A stretch of DNA of 64,000 nt from Saprospira grandis (GTDB lineage: Bacteria > Bacteroidota > Bacteroidia > Chitinophagales > Saprospiraceae): contig NZ_CP110854.1 of assembly GCF_027594745.1 (NCBI RefSeq), positions 1,964,501 through 2,028,500 on the forward strand. Reading direction: 5' to 3'. A model generated the notes under the pieces. It was not told where the DNA came from. It worked only from the letters and a program-made list of their open reading frames with translations, and made no database searches. Each line of letters opens with the position of its first letter. Positions within the stretch are counted from its first letter, which is position 1. Position numbers and translations under genes: made by a program. Below, in pieces: positions 33,029 through 41,448 of the stretch.

Positions 33029-34258
33029 ATGGAACAACTACTAAAACAGTACAAAGAGCAGACCCCCGAAATCGTTTTCGAGTGGTCTGATGCAGAAACC
33101 GAAGCTAAGGGCTGGATCGTTATCAACTCTTTGAGAGGAGGGGCCGCAGGAGGAGGAACCCGTATGCGCAAAGGCTTGAATAAAGAAGAGGTGATCTCTT
33201 TGGCAAAAGTCATGGAGGTGAAATTTTCGGTTTGTGGACCCAATATTGGGGGCGCCAAATCGGGAATCAACTTTGATCCCAACGATCCTCGCCGAGAAGA
33301 AGTATTGAAACGTTGGTATAAGGCCGTCATTCCGTTGTTGAAAAACTACTATGGTACAGGAGGCGATCTCAATGTGGATGAACTCAAAGATGTTATTCCA
33401 ATTACCCAAGATTTGGGCCTTTGGCACCCCCAAGAGGGCATCGTTAATGGGCATTTGCAGCCTACAGGAGGCGAGCGCATTGCGGCTTTGGGGCAATTGC
33501 GCCTAGGCGTATCTAAAATTATTGAAGATCCGACTTATATTCCAGAAACCGAAGAAAAATTGGCCATTGCTGATATGGTAACGGGTTATGGAGTAGCTGA
33601 GGCAGTTTTCCATTATTATGACTTGTATCATGGGGAAACCGTAAAAGATAAAAAAGTAATTATTCAGGGCTGGGGAAATGTAGCCTCGGCAGCCGCCTTC
33701 TATTTTGCAAAAAATGGAGCGAAAATTGTGGGTATTATTGATGTTGCAGGTGGGGTAATTGCCCCTGAAGGACTGAGCTACGAGCAAGTAGTGGATTTGT
33801 TCCTGAATAAAAAGGGCAACAAACTGCAATCTGACCAACTAATTCCCTTTGAAGAAGCTCAAAAAGCCATTTGGGACGTTCCAGCCGATATTTTTATTCC
33901 TGGAGCGGCCTCAAAATTAGTGACCGCAGAGCAGGTGGCGCGTCTACAGAAAGGAGGCCTTAAAGTAATGTCTTGTGGGGCCAATGTACCTTTTGTAGAT
34001 GATCAGGTCTTTTTTGGACCAACTGCCAAGCAAACCGATGAAGAACTAAGCTTAATTCCGGACTTTATTGCCAACTGCGGTATGGCTAGAGTCTTTGCCT
34101 ACCTGATGAAAAGCCGTGAAGCCCTAACGGATGCGGCTATTTTTGAGGATATTTCCTGGACCATTCGTCAAGCCCTAGAAGAAGTGAAGGCGCGAAATAA
34201 TTCGCCCTATCAGCTTTCTACTACGGCCCTTACTTTGGCTTTGGAAAAACTGACCTAA
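33029..34258 (+). CDS. Glutamate (Glu/Leu/Phe/Val) dehydrogenase
   Basis: A 409-residue NAD(P)-dependent amino-acid dehydrogenase. N-domain: GGAAGGGTRMRKGL, the catalytic Lys region GGAKSGINFDP, TGGDLNVDE. C-domain: Rossmann loop IQGWGNVASAAAFYF, then PGAASKLVTAEQ. Glutamate is the likely substrate, linking amino-acid degradation to 2-oxoglutarate, but specificity residues were not resolved. About 90 bases separate it from R13. Confidence 0.93.
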   Translation: MEQLLKQYKEQTPEIVFEWSDAETEAKGWIVINSLRGGAAGGGTRMRKGLNKEEVISLAKVMEVKFSVCGPNIGGAKSGINFDPNDPRREEVLKRWYKAVIPLLKNYYGTGGDLNVDELKDVIPITQDLGLWHPQEGIVNGHLQPTGGERIAALGQLRLGVSKIIEDPTYIPETEEKLAIADMVTGYGVAEAVFHYYDLYHGETVKDKKVIIQGWGNVASAAAFYFAKNGAKIVGIIDVAGGVIAPEGLSYEQVVDLFLNKKGNKLQSDQLIPFEEAQKAIWDVPADIFIPGAASKLVTAEQVARLQKGGLKVMSCGANVPFVDDQVFFGPTAKQTDEELSLIPDFIANCGMARVFAYLMKSREALTDAAIFEDISWTIRQALEEVKARNNSPYQLSTTALTLALEKLT

Positions 34259-34361
34259 CTTATTTTAACGTATAGTGGATTATACTATGTATGTCTACTT
34301 AGGGTTTTTTCTTTTATTGACTTGAAAAACAATAGAAAAACCCTAATTTTGCAAGCCAAAT

Positions 34362-34401
34362 TATATTTGCTAGCAGATTTGACCCCATGCAAATCTGCTA
34401 G
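34362..34401 (+). promoter_or_regulatory. Promoter -7 box and operator-like inverted repeat of the ompA gene
   Basis: TATATTTG (34362-34369) is followed at once by a 12-bp perfect inverted repeat CTAGCAGATTTG/CAAATCTGCTAG with an 8-base spacer. The transcription start would fall inside the left arm, so it may be an operator or a 5' mRNA hairpin. Confidence 0.5.
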
Positions 34402-34441
34402 TTATATTACTACATCATCATTGTGGATAAAAAACACGTAT

Positions 34442-35584
34442 ATGCAAATTACTAAACACCTCATGAAAGGAGCCTTGGCCCTTGCCTTATCTTTTGGGGC
34501 TTGGACTCCGTCTCAGGGGCAAATATCTGTTAACCCGACAGATGACCAATTTGTCTCTAAAAAATATGAAAGCCAACATGCAGAATGGAAGGAAGGCGAA
34601 AGCCAGTTCCCCGGTCGTCCAAGAGACATGTGGCAGCTAGGCGTAGGCGCTGGTAGCTTTCTCATTAGCGGCGATGTGAAATCGCAGTTCGGCTGGGGCG
34701 CTAGCGTTCATGTCCGTAAATCACTAGGCTATGTGATGTCGCTAAAGGCCGAGTATATGTTTGGCCAAGCTAGCGGACTCAACTACCAGGCTTCTAGCCA
34801 AAACTCTTATCAAGATATTGAGCCTTTTACTACGCAGTATGCTGGCCCAAATACTCTTTTTTATGCCAACTATAAGATTCCGCAATATCATGCGCTTTCT
34901 TTGCAGTCGGTTTTTAACTTGAATAATATCAAGTTTCATAAGAAGAGTAATAAGTGGAGCCTCAACCTCATTATTGGTTTGGGGATGAATATGTACCGCA
35001 CGACCACAAATGCCCTAGATGCAAACGGTAATGCCTATGACTTTAGCCGAGTAGCCCTAGACGCCAATGGCGATCCTATCGACTTGTCTACGCTTTCGGG
35101 CCGCCGCGAGGTACGTAACAACATCAAAGGTATCCTAGATGATGATTACGAAACTTCTGCCCAACAGAATAGCAATAATATCTTTACTTTTGGCGAAGAT
35201 GGAAAGAAAATGGCCGTGAATCCCTTCATGAATGTGGGACTTAGCCTAGAGTATCTAATTACGCCTCGCCTTTCTTTGGCCCTAGAACATCAAGGATTTA
35301 TTTCTGTAGATGACTATATCGATGCCAAACAGAAAAACGAAACCGGTGACTTTACCTCAAATATTGATATTCCTCACTACACTTCTATCCGCCTAGGTTT
35401 CCACCTTGGCAAAAAAGATAAACGCATTCAGCCGCTTTGGTTTGTCAACCCCTTGGTCTATCCTATGTCTGATGTGGCCGACCTAAAGAAGAAGCTAGAT
35501 GACGACCTCTTTAAGGATGATGATAATGATGGTGTACCCAACAAAATTGATGAGGAACCCGATACCCCGAAAATGCTATCGTAG
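34442..35584 (+). CDS. OmpA-like outer membrane protein, N-terminal part (frameshifted)
   Basis: A 380-residue N-terminal part. The ATG at 34442 gives a signal peptide MQITKHLMKGALALALSFGA, then a beta-barrel-like region with many aromatic alternations (KAEYMFGQASGL onward) and a final calcium-binding-type repeat DDDNDGVPNKIDEEPDTP. Reading then shifts: the run of four C at 35565-35568 is one base short of a frame that continues into the next gene, and a stop follows seven codons later. With one more C the reading becomes PENAIVDTKGRTMDSDGD and runs on to 36213, giving about 590 residues. Either a sequencing error, a pseudogene or a slippery site. Confidence 0.85.
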   Translation: MQITKHLMKGALALALSFGAWTPSQGQISVNPTDDQFVSKKYESQHAEWKEGESQFPGRPRDMWQLGVGAGSFLISGDVKSQFGWGASVHVRKSLGYVMSLKAEYMFGQASGLNYQASSQNSYQDIEPFTTQYAGPNTLFYANYKIPQYHALSLQSVFNLNNIKFHKKSNKWSLNLIIGLGMNMYRTTTNALDANGNAYDFSRVALDANGDPIDLSTLSGRREVRNNIKGILDDDYETSAQQNSNNIFTFGEDGKKMAVNPFMNVGLSLEYLITPRLSLALEHQGFISVDDYIDAKQKNETGDFTSNIDIPHYTSIRLGFHLGKKDKRIQPLWFVNPLVYPMSDVADLKKKLDDDLFKDDDNDGVPNKIDEEPDTPKMLS

Positions 35585-35601
35585 ATACTAAGGGCCGTAC
35601 T

Positions 35602-36213
35602 ATGGACTCTGATGGCGATGAGGTCCCCGATCATCTCGATAAAGAACCTTTCTCGCCTCCCGGATATAAGGTGGATGAAGACGGTGTAGCCGCTGTTCCA
35701 AAACCCATTACTCCCGAAGATGTTAAGGTGGTGGGCGATAACGAACGCCTCGTTATTGGCGACGAAACTTTTGATCCCCTCGGTGGTGGCGGAAAAGGCA
35801 TGCTCAACGACTGGTATTTGCCTATGATCCACTTTGATCTCGATAAGTATAAATTGCGCCCCGAATCTTATGAGCAACTCCGCCATATCGCTCGCGTGAT
35901 GCAGGCTTATCCCGACCTCAAAGTAGTGGTGCACGGCCATACCGATGTCCGCGCTAGCGATGAGTACAATGATCGCCTATCTTATAACCGCGCCATGACT
36001 GCTATTGATTATATTGTAAACCAATACGAAATCGATCGCAGCCGCTTTATCGCTAAGTTCAACGGAGAGGCCTCTAACTTGATCCCCTCTGCCGCTGGCG
36101 AGCAAGAGCACTTCATGAACCGCCGCGTAGAATTCTATATCGCTGAAGATGGCGAAACAGAAGGAGCCAAGCCCGAAGGCGATGGCGGACGCAATCGCAA
36201 CTGGAAGTACTAG
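35602..36213 (+). CDS. OmpA-like protein, C-terminal peptidoglycan-binding part (frameshifted)
   Basis: A 203-residue frame holding the rest of the OmpA protein: a DSDGDEVPDHLDKEP repeat, a linker, and an OmpA/MotB domain with FDLDKYKLRPESYEQL, VVVHGHTDVRASDEYNDRLSYNRA and the closing NRRVEFYI. It has no signal peptide, so it could not be exported alone. The ATG at 35602 is merely the first in frame; coding similarity extends back to 35569. Confidence 0.85.
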   Translation: MDSDGDEVPDHLDKEPFSPPGYKVDEDGVAAVPKPITPEDVKVVGDNERLVIGDETFDPLGGGGKGMLNDWYLPMIHFDLDKYKLRPESYEQLRHIARVMQAYPDLKVVVHGHTDVRASDEYNDRLSYNRAMTAIDYIVNQYEIDRSRFIAKFNGEASNLIPSAAGEQEHFMNRRVEFYIAEDGETEGAKPEGDGGRNRNWKY

Positions 36214-36226
36214 ACTGTTCTAGTGG

Positions 36227-36411
36227 TTTTGGGGCGTTACTCCTTACAGTCGTCGAACTGCGGCTTGCAGCCTTGTTGTCTGCCTACGGCAGGCGCTACG
36301 TTACAGGGCTCGCAGGTCTGCTCGGCCCTTCGCCAGCTTCGCTGGCTCGGTCTGGCCTTCGGCCACCCTTGCACATCGCTAGGCCAATAAGCCCTTCGGG
36401 CTTTTAGGGCC
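36227..36411 (+). repeat. Multi-hairpin intergenic repeat R14
   Basis: Plus orientation, type B, with the GTTACTCC...GTCGTCGAACTGCG module (stem GGCT/AGCC). Other stems: CTGCC/GGCAG, GCCAGC/GCTGGC, GGCC/GGCC, terminal AAGCCC/GGGCTT. Confidence 0.85.
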
Positions 36412-36442
36412 AGTTTCCCCAAAATCATTTTCCGAATATCCC

Positions 36443-36475
36443 AAAAAGGGTAGCAGCTCGCTGTTACCCTTTTTG
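36443..36475 (+). terminator. Intrinsic terminator
   Basis: Stem AAAAAGGGTAGCAG/CTGTTACCCTTTTT downstream of the ompA locus and R14. Confidence 0.78.
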
Positions 36476-36507
36476 CTGTTTATTGAATTGATGCAAAATT
36501 ATCATTT

Positions 36508-37605
36508 ATGAAAATTGCCGAAATTGTCCAATTCCTAGAAGAAGTAGCTCCGCTTTCTTATCAAGAGTCTTACGATAATGCGGGCCTTATTTTGGGCCAA
36601 AAAAACTGGGATTGTACGGGCGCTATTCTTTGCCTCGATAGCCTAGAAGAGGTAGTCGATGAGGCTATCGCTAAGGGCTGCAACCTAATTATCGCTCATC
36701 ATCCTATTGTGTTTTTTGGCCTCAAAAAAATCAATGGGAAAAACTACATTGAGCGCATTTTGATTAAGGCCATTAAGGCCGATATTGCTATTTATGCTTC
36801 GCACACCAACTTAGATAGTGTGCTTAGACAGGGCGTAAATACCAAAATTGCCGAAAAATTGGGCCTTCAAAATCTCCGCATTTTATCGCCCAAAAAAGGC
36901 TTGTTGCTCAAGTTGCAGACCTATGTCCCCGCCCAAAATTTAGAGGCGGTCCGAGAGGCGCTTTTTGCTGCCGGAGCTGGCCAAATTGGAAACTACAGCG
37001 AATGCAGCTTTGAGCAAAAAGGCCAAGGTAGCTTTAAGGGCAATGCCCAGAGCCAGCCGCATTTGGGCCAAAAAGAACAACGGCATTATGAGGCCGAACA
37101 TAAATTAGAAGTCATTTTACCCAAGCAGATTCAGCATAAGGTGTTGGCGGCCCTAAAGAAGGCCCACCCCTATGAGGAAGTAGCCTACGAACTCATTGCC
37201 CTAGAAAACGCCCATCAGGAAGTGGGTATTGGAGTAGTGGGAGAGCTGCCCGAGGCCCAAGATAGCCTCGACTTTCTGAAGTCCTTGAAGCAAAAGATGG
37301 CTACCGATTGTGTAAAATATACCCATATTCATCAGCCTAAGGTCCAGCGCATTGCCATCTGTGGCGGAGCGGGCAGCTTTCTGCTCGGGGCCGCAAAAGG
37401 CGCTGGGGCAGATGTATTTGTTACCGCTGATTATAAATATCATGAGTTTTTTGATGCCGATGGCCAACTAATTATAGCCGATTTGGGCCATTATGAGTCC
37501 GAGCAGTTTACAATTGAACTGTTTTATGAGTTAATCAGCCAAAAATTTCCTAACTTTACGGTTCACAAAACGACCGTACGTACTAATCCTGTAAATTATT
37601 TATAA
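36508..37605 (+). CDS. Nif3-like dinuclear metal-centre protein
   Basis: A 365-residue NIF3/DUF34-family protein of the long type with an inserted PII-like domain (about residues 130-240, HKLEVILPKQIQHKVLAAL, HPYEEVAYELI). The metal ligands are seen in IIAHHPIVFFG, YASHTNLDS and the C-terminal DLGHYESEQF. The family was called GTP cyclohydrolase I type 2 but its role is unsettled. Only two bases separate it from the zinc-ribbon gene, a pairing found widely in this phylum and suggesting a joint role. Confidence 0.93.
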   Translation: MKIAEIVQFLEEVAPLSYQESYDNAGLILGQKNWDCTGAILCLDSLEEVVDEAIAKGCNLIIAHHPIVFFGLKKINGKNYIERILIKAIKADIAIYASHTNLDSVLRQGVNTKIAEKLGLQNLRILSPKKGLLLKLQTYVPAQNLEAVREALFAAGAGQIGNYSECSFEQKGQGSFKGNAQSQPHLGQKEQRHYEAEHKLEVILPKQIQHKVLAALKKAHPYEEVAYELIALENAHQEVGIGVVGELPEAQDSLDFLKSLKQKMATDCVKYTHIHQPKVQRIAICGGAGSFLLGAAKGAGADVFVTADYKYHEFFDADGQLIIADLGHYESEQFTIELFYELISQKFPNFTVHKTTVRTNPVNYL

Positions 37606-37607
37606 GC

Positions 37608-38378
37608 ATGGCCAAGAAAAAGACTGTTAACGTCCCTGTAGAAGAAAAACTACAGTATCTATTTGAACTGCAGGAACTAGACTCTAAACTGCACGATATT
37701 GAGCGCCTAAAAGGTGAGCTCCCTATGGAGGTGAGCGAGCTAGAGGATGAAATCGTGGGCCTAGAAACTCGTGTCAATAAATTGAGCGAGGATATCAAAG
37801 CTACGGAGCTAAAAATTAGCAAGCACCAAAATACAATCAAAGAAGCTGAGGTCCTTATTGAAAAGTATGGACAGCAGCAAGAAAATGTAAACAATAACAG
37901 AGAGTATGATGCCCTCAGCCGAGAGATTGAGTTGCAGAAGTTGGACATTCAGTTGTCTAATAAGCGCATCAAGGAGGCTAAGGTCCAGCTCTCTAACCAA
38001 AAGATTACCCTAGATGCGGCCCAAAAGCGTTTCGAATTGAAGAAAGATGCTTTGGACCGTAAGCAGGCCGAATTGGAGAAGATTATTGTAAAGACTGAGA
38101 AAGAAGAAAAAACTTTGGATCGTAAGATTCAGCGGGCGCGCAAAAAGGTAGAAGAGCGATTGCTCAAAGCCTATGACCGTATCCGTGGCGCTTATAAAAA
38201 CAAATTGGCGGTAGTTACCGTAGAGCGTAATTCTTGTGGCGGTTGCTTTAATCATATTCCTCCTCAAACACAGCTCGAAATCAATCAGCGCAAGCGGATT
38301 ATTATCTGTGAGCACTGTGGTCGTGTATTGGTAGACCGTGTGATGGCGGGTGTAGAAACCGTAGAAGAGGAAGATTAG
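37608..38378 (+). CDS. C4-type zinc ribbon coiled-coil protein
   Basis: A 256-residue protein of the DUF164/CdsZ type: a long coiled coil (about residues 15-190, rich in Glu, Lys and Leu) and a C-terminal zinc ribbon with SCGGCFNHI and ICEHCGRVL Cys pairs. Relatives are suggested to bind nucleic acid or ribosome-associated partners; the role here is unknown. It is in an operon with nif3 and is followed by a terminator (38396-38430). Confidence 0.9.
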   Translation: MAKKKTVNVPVEEKLQYLFELQELDSKLHDIERLKGELPMEVSELEDEIVGLETRVNKLSEDIKATELKISKHQNTIKEAEVLIEKYGQQQENVNNNREYDALSREIELQKLDIQLSNKRIKEAKVQLSNQKITLDAAQKRFELKKDALDRKQAELEKIIVKTEKEEKTLDRKIQRARKKVEERLLKAYDRIRGAYKNKLAVVTVERNSCGGCFNHIPPQTQLEINQRKRIIICEHCGRVLVDRVMAGVETVEEED

Positions 38379-38395
38379 CGCTTTTGGTCTTTAAG

Positions 38396-38430
38396 AAAAA
38401 GAGCTTGTTCAATTTGAACAAGCTCTTTTG
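38396..38430 (+). terminator. Intrinsic terminator of the nif3 operon
   Basis: Stem AAAAAGAGCTTGTTC/GAACAAGCTCTTTT, 18 bases past the stop. Confidence 0.85.
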
Positions 38431-38439
38431 CGTTTAGGG

Positions 38440-38598
38440 AAGGCGGCGAAGCCGCCGCCAAGGCGCGAAGCGCCTCGGCTGAGGGATGGATAGCAGTGGC
38501 CGAAGGCCAGACCCAGCCGCCTTTGGCGGCGCAGGGCCGAGCAGACCTGCGAGCTGCGGCACAGCCCGACCCGCCCGTAGGGCGGGGCAGCCCCAAAA
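38440..38598 (-). repeat. Multi-hairpin intergenic repeat R15
   Basis: Minus orientation, type A. Stems: CCGCCC/GGGCGG, GCCGCC/GGCGGC, GGCC/GGCC, terminal GGCGGC/GCCGCC. It begins ten bases past a terminator. Confidence 0.85.
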
Positions 38599-38668
38599 AA
38601 ATAGAAATCTATGGAAGAGGCATAAAAAAAGGCCTATCTTTGTGCCCCATTCATCATTGTAAAAAATA

Positions 38669-39127
38669 ATGCAGATGCAAAATATTGAAGAAACCTACAA
38701 GTTGATTGAAGGTGCTTTGGAAAAATTGGGTTTGGAGCCTGAAAAATGCAAGGGAAAAGAGGCGGGGTCTTGGACCATTGCCCGCGAGCAGCAAGAAATT
38801 TGGATTGACTGCTGGGAAATTGAAGAGAATGAGCATAAAGATACTTACTTTCAGGTACTTACGCCCATTTTGCAAATTCCGGCCGAGATGACCGTGCCTT
38901 TTTATCGGGAGGTATTGGAGTTTAACTATAATATGTATGGGATGGCTTTTGGTATTTTTAAGGACCTTTTGGCCATTAAGAGCATTCGGGAAGTGCGTGG
39001 CTTGGATGAAAGCGAGGTGATTGCCACGATTAGCCGAGCTTGGGTTTATGCTACCGACATTAAGCCCCAATTGATGGATAAATATTTTGATGTAAACCCA
39101 GGAGCAGCCCCCGATCAACATGTCTAA
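38669..39127 (+). CDS. YbjN-domain protein
   Basis: A 152-residue acidic protein of the YbjN/type III secretion chaperone-like fold: N-terminal helix, beta sheet (WTIAREQQEIWIDCWEIEE, TYFQVLTPILQIP), then helix-strand-helix (LEFNYNMYGMAFGIF). No type III secretion genes are nearby; free-standing YbjN proteins have unclear roles. A TATCTTTG -7 box lies at 38635-38642. The start is ATG 38669, or Met3 at 38675. It overlaps the next gene by eight bases. Confidence 0.75.
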   Translation: MQMQNIEETYKLIEGALEKLGLEPEKCKGKEAGSWTIAREQQEIWIDCWEIEENEHKDTYFQVLTPILQIPAEMTVPFYREVLEFNYNMYGMAFGIFKDLLAIKSIREVRGLDESEVIATISRAWVYATDIKPQLMDKYFDVNPGAAPDQHV

Positions 39128-39347
39128 GTATAAAACAAGCTGCCTAGCAGCACTGAAAGATTTTGTAGAAGAAAAGAGCAATGAGGCCAAAATGGAGCTT
39201 TATATGGCTTATGAAGAGCTAGAAGATCCTGCAGACAGAAGCGCCCAACTAGGGGAGGAGCTGCATGCCGTTTTGCGTCAAATCATAGAAGACAACAAGC
39301 ATCCAGATGATTATTTGGATAGTTTGAAGCCGCGTTTTTTTATGTGA
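39120..39347 (+). CDS. Small hypothetical protein
   Basis: A 75-residue, acidic, probably all-helical protein (ALKDFVEEKSNEAKMELYMAYEELE). No membrane segment or known motif. It starts within the end of the ybjN-like gene, so it is likely translationally coupled and may be a partner of that protein. Function not recognised. Confidence 0.65.
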   Translation: MSKYKTSCLAALKDFVEEKSNEAKMELYMAYEELEDPADRSAQLGEELHAVLRQIIEDNKHPDDYLDSLKPRFFM

Positions 39348-39416
39348 TTTTGGCTACAGAATTTGATTCTTCAGATGTCTTATTTTGATCATAAATCATC
39401 AATTGCTAGACGACTT

Positions 39417-39872
39417 ATGAAAAATAAATCTTTTTGGGGACTGCTCCTTTTGTTGGTCTTCCCTGCATTTCTTTGGGCTAGCCCAGAGGCCGAAAGCCAT
39501 CATCCAACTTTGATGCTTACTGTTTTTGAATGGCTAGAGCGCATTGCGGATATTGTGGGGATTGCCATTTTGGCTATTGGTTTTTTGCGGGGCTTTCTGC
39601 TCTTTTTACAGCTAGAGTGGGACCGTTTGCGGGGCCAAAAAGAAGCCTCCGAAATTTTTGCGCTTCGGAATGTATTGGGCAGTTATATTATAATTGCCCT
39701 AGATTTCTTGATCGTTTCGGATATTGTGCATTCGGTAGTGAGCCCAGAGCTAGACGAGCTCTTTAATTTGGGGATTATTGTGGTCCTCAGAACGGCTATT
39801 GGTCACTTTTTGGGCAAAGAGCTGCAAGAATTGCGGCATGAACTCAAGGAAGAAGAGGAGCACCCGGTATAG
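39417..39872 (+). CDS. DUF1622 family membrane protein
   Basis: A 151-residue membrane protein. ATG at 39417 gives MKNKSFWGLLLLLVFPAFLWA, a signal or first membrane segment; a TTG at 39363 would add 18 polar residues. Further spans are near IADIVGIAILAIGFLRGFLL and NVLGSYIIIALDFLIVSDI, with the family motif LRTAIGHFLGKEL near the end and an acidic tail. Function unknown. A strong terminator follows. Confidence 0.8.
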   Translation: MKNKSFWGLLLLLVFPAFLWASPEAESHHPTLMLTVFEWLERIADIVGIAILAIGFLRGFLLFLQLEWDRLRGQKEASEIFALRNVLGSYIIIALDFLIVSDIVHSVVSPELDELFNLGIIVVLRTAIGHFLGKELQELRHELKEEEEHPV

Positions 39873-39880
39873 GGAATGCA

Positions 39881-39918
39881 AAAAGCGCAGGAGCAAATAG
39901 CTCCTGCGCTTTTTTTTC
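39881..39918 (+). terminator. Intrinsic terminator
   Basis: Stem AAAAGCGCAGGAG/CTCCTGCGCTTTT and eight U, ending the ybjN-DUF1622 unit. Confidence 0.9.
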
Positions 39919-39960
39919 GCCACACAAAGCTGTACTTTTGCCCCTTAAAAAGAGAGACTT

Positions 39961-41064
39961 ATGCCTTTTGCACTGCCTAATTTTTGGGGCCAACGGCCCT
40001 TGTTCAGCCTATTTTTATTGTTGTTTTATTGCTTCTTGCCGCAGATTGCCCTAGAAAAAGAGGGGCCTGCGATAAAGTCGGGTTTGCGCACGATTGTCAT
40101 TGATGCGGGACATGGAGGTAAGGACAATGGCTCTTCTGGCGCTAAGGCCAAGGAAAAAGAAGTGGCCCTCAAAATTGCCCTCAAATTGGGGGGCTATATC
40201 AAAAAATATCTGCCCGATGTCAAGGTGGTCTATACCCGCAGTACTGATGTTTTTGTGCCCCTGCATGAGCGCTCCGAAATTGCCAACCGCCTAGGGGCCG
40301 ACCTCTTTATTTCTGTGCATTGCAATTCTTTGCCCAAGCACAAAAAAAACATTCAGGGAACGGAGACTTTTGTCATGGGCTTGCACCGAGCCAAGGAAAA
40401 TTTAGATGTGGCCAAAAGAGAAAACCGAGTGGTATTGCTGGAAGATAATTACCAAAAACGCTATGGCGGCTATGATCCCAACTCTCCCGAGGGACATATT
40501 ATGCTCTCTATGTACCAAAATGCCTACCTCAGCCAAAGTGTGCTTTTGGCCGAAAAAATTCAGGCGCAGTTTAAGGAAAGAGTGGGCCGAAAAAGCCGTG
40601 GGGTCAAACAGGCCGGCTTTGTGGTCCTCCGAGCTAGCAATATGCCCTCGGTTTTGGTCGAGACGGGCTTTTTGAGCAATGCCGCAGAAGAAAAATATCT
40701 CAATTCGGATAAAGGACAGGCTTATTTGGCTTCGGCCATTTTTAGAGCGATCCGCAGCTACAAAAAAATTATAGATAAAGGCACTGGCTATCAGGCCAGT
40801 CACCTACAACTTCGGGTGCAGCTGGGCGCTTCTCCACAACCGATTGCTGTGCATAAAGCGCCCTGGAGTAGCGTAGAAGAGCTAGAAGAAGAACAGGAAG
40901 ATGGCCTTTACAAATATTTAACGGGCAATTATCCCTCTATGCTCGAGGCCGTTAAGGCTCAACGCTTTTGGCGCAGTAAAGGCTTTGATGGCGCCTTTGT
41001 GGTGGCCTACAAAAATGGCAAACGCATCTCGCTGGCCGAGGCCCGAAGCCTGCTCGCCAACTAA
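39961..41064 (+). CDS. N-acetylmuramoyl-L-alanine amidase
   Basis: A 367-residue cell-wall amidase (Amidase_3) that cuts between N-acetylmuramic acid and the stem peptide. N-terminal membrane/signal segment (LFSLFLLLFYCFLPQIA), then zinc ligands in VIDAGHGGKDNG, the Glu of KEKEVALKIA and the His of ISVHCNS, and the catalytic-Glu motif VLVETGFLSN. The C-terminal 85 residues look SPOR-like (LQLRVQLGASPQP...FVVAYKNGKRIS), a denuded-glycan binding domain. A TACTTTTG -7 box is at 39933-39940. Context: envelope genes follow (mlaD pair, ostA). Confidence 0.93.
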   Translation: MPFALPNFWGQRPLFSLFLLLFYCFLPQIALEKEGPAIKSGLRTIVIDAGHGGKDNGSSGAKAKEKEVALKIALKLGGYIKKYLPDVKVVYTRSTDVFVPLHERSEIANRLGADLFISVHCNSLPKHKKNIQGTETFVMGLHRAKENLDVAKRENRVVLLEDNYQKRYGGYDPNSPEGHIMLSMYQNAYLSQSVLLAEKIQAQFKERVGRKSRGVKQAGFVVLRASNMPSVLVETGFLSNAAEEKYLNSDKGQAYLASAIFRAIRSYKKIIDKGTGYQASHLQLRVQLGASPQPIAVHKAPWSSVEELEEEQEDGLYKYLTGNYPSMLEAVKAQRFWRSKGFDGAFVVAYKNGKRISLAEARSLLAN

Positions 41065-41172
41065 TTGCCAACTTCTCAGCTATTTAAACACAAAAACTTT
41101 TATGTACCTTTGCCCTTTCAGGTTTTGGGGCCATTAGCTAAGGACTTTCTGCTCCTTTTTAGCTGAGGGATG

Positions 41173-41402
41173 TTTTGGGGCGCTACTCCTTACAGTCGTC
41201 GAAGACGGCTTGCAGCCTTGTTGTCGTTCTGTAGCTCGCTGATGTTTTGGGGCCTCCCGCCTTCGGCGGGCGCTACGTTGCGCAGCTCGCAGCTCTGCTC
41301 GGCCCTTCGGCGGCAAAGCCGCCTCGGTCTGGCCTGACGGCCACTGCTCCACATCGGTTACTCCCTTTGGTCGTCGAACTGCGCCCCTTTGGGGCTGGTT
41401 GT
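41173..41402 (+). repeat. Compound multi-hairpin repeat R16
   Basis: Plus orientation, type B. Two heads (TTTTGGGGC at 41173 and again near 41244) and two GTTACTCC/GCTACTCC modules, one at each end (stems GGCT/AGCC and GCCCC/GGGGC). Core stems: CCGCC/GGCGG, GGCGGC/GCCGCC, GGCC/GGCC. Confidence 0.85.
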
Positions 41403-41448
41403 GACCAAATGAGCCACCCAATTTTTTGGACCAATTAGATACCTTAGT

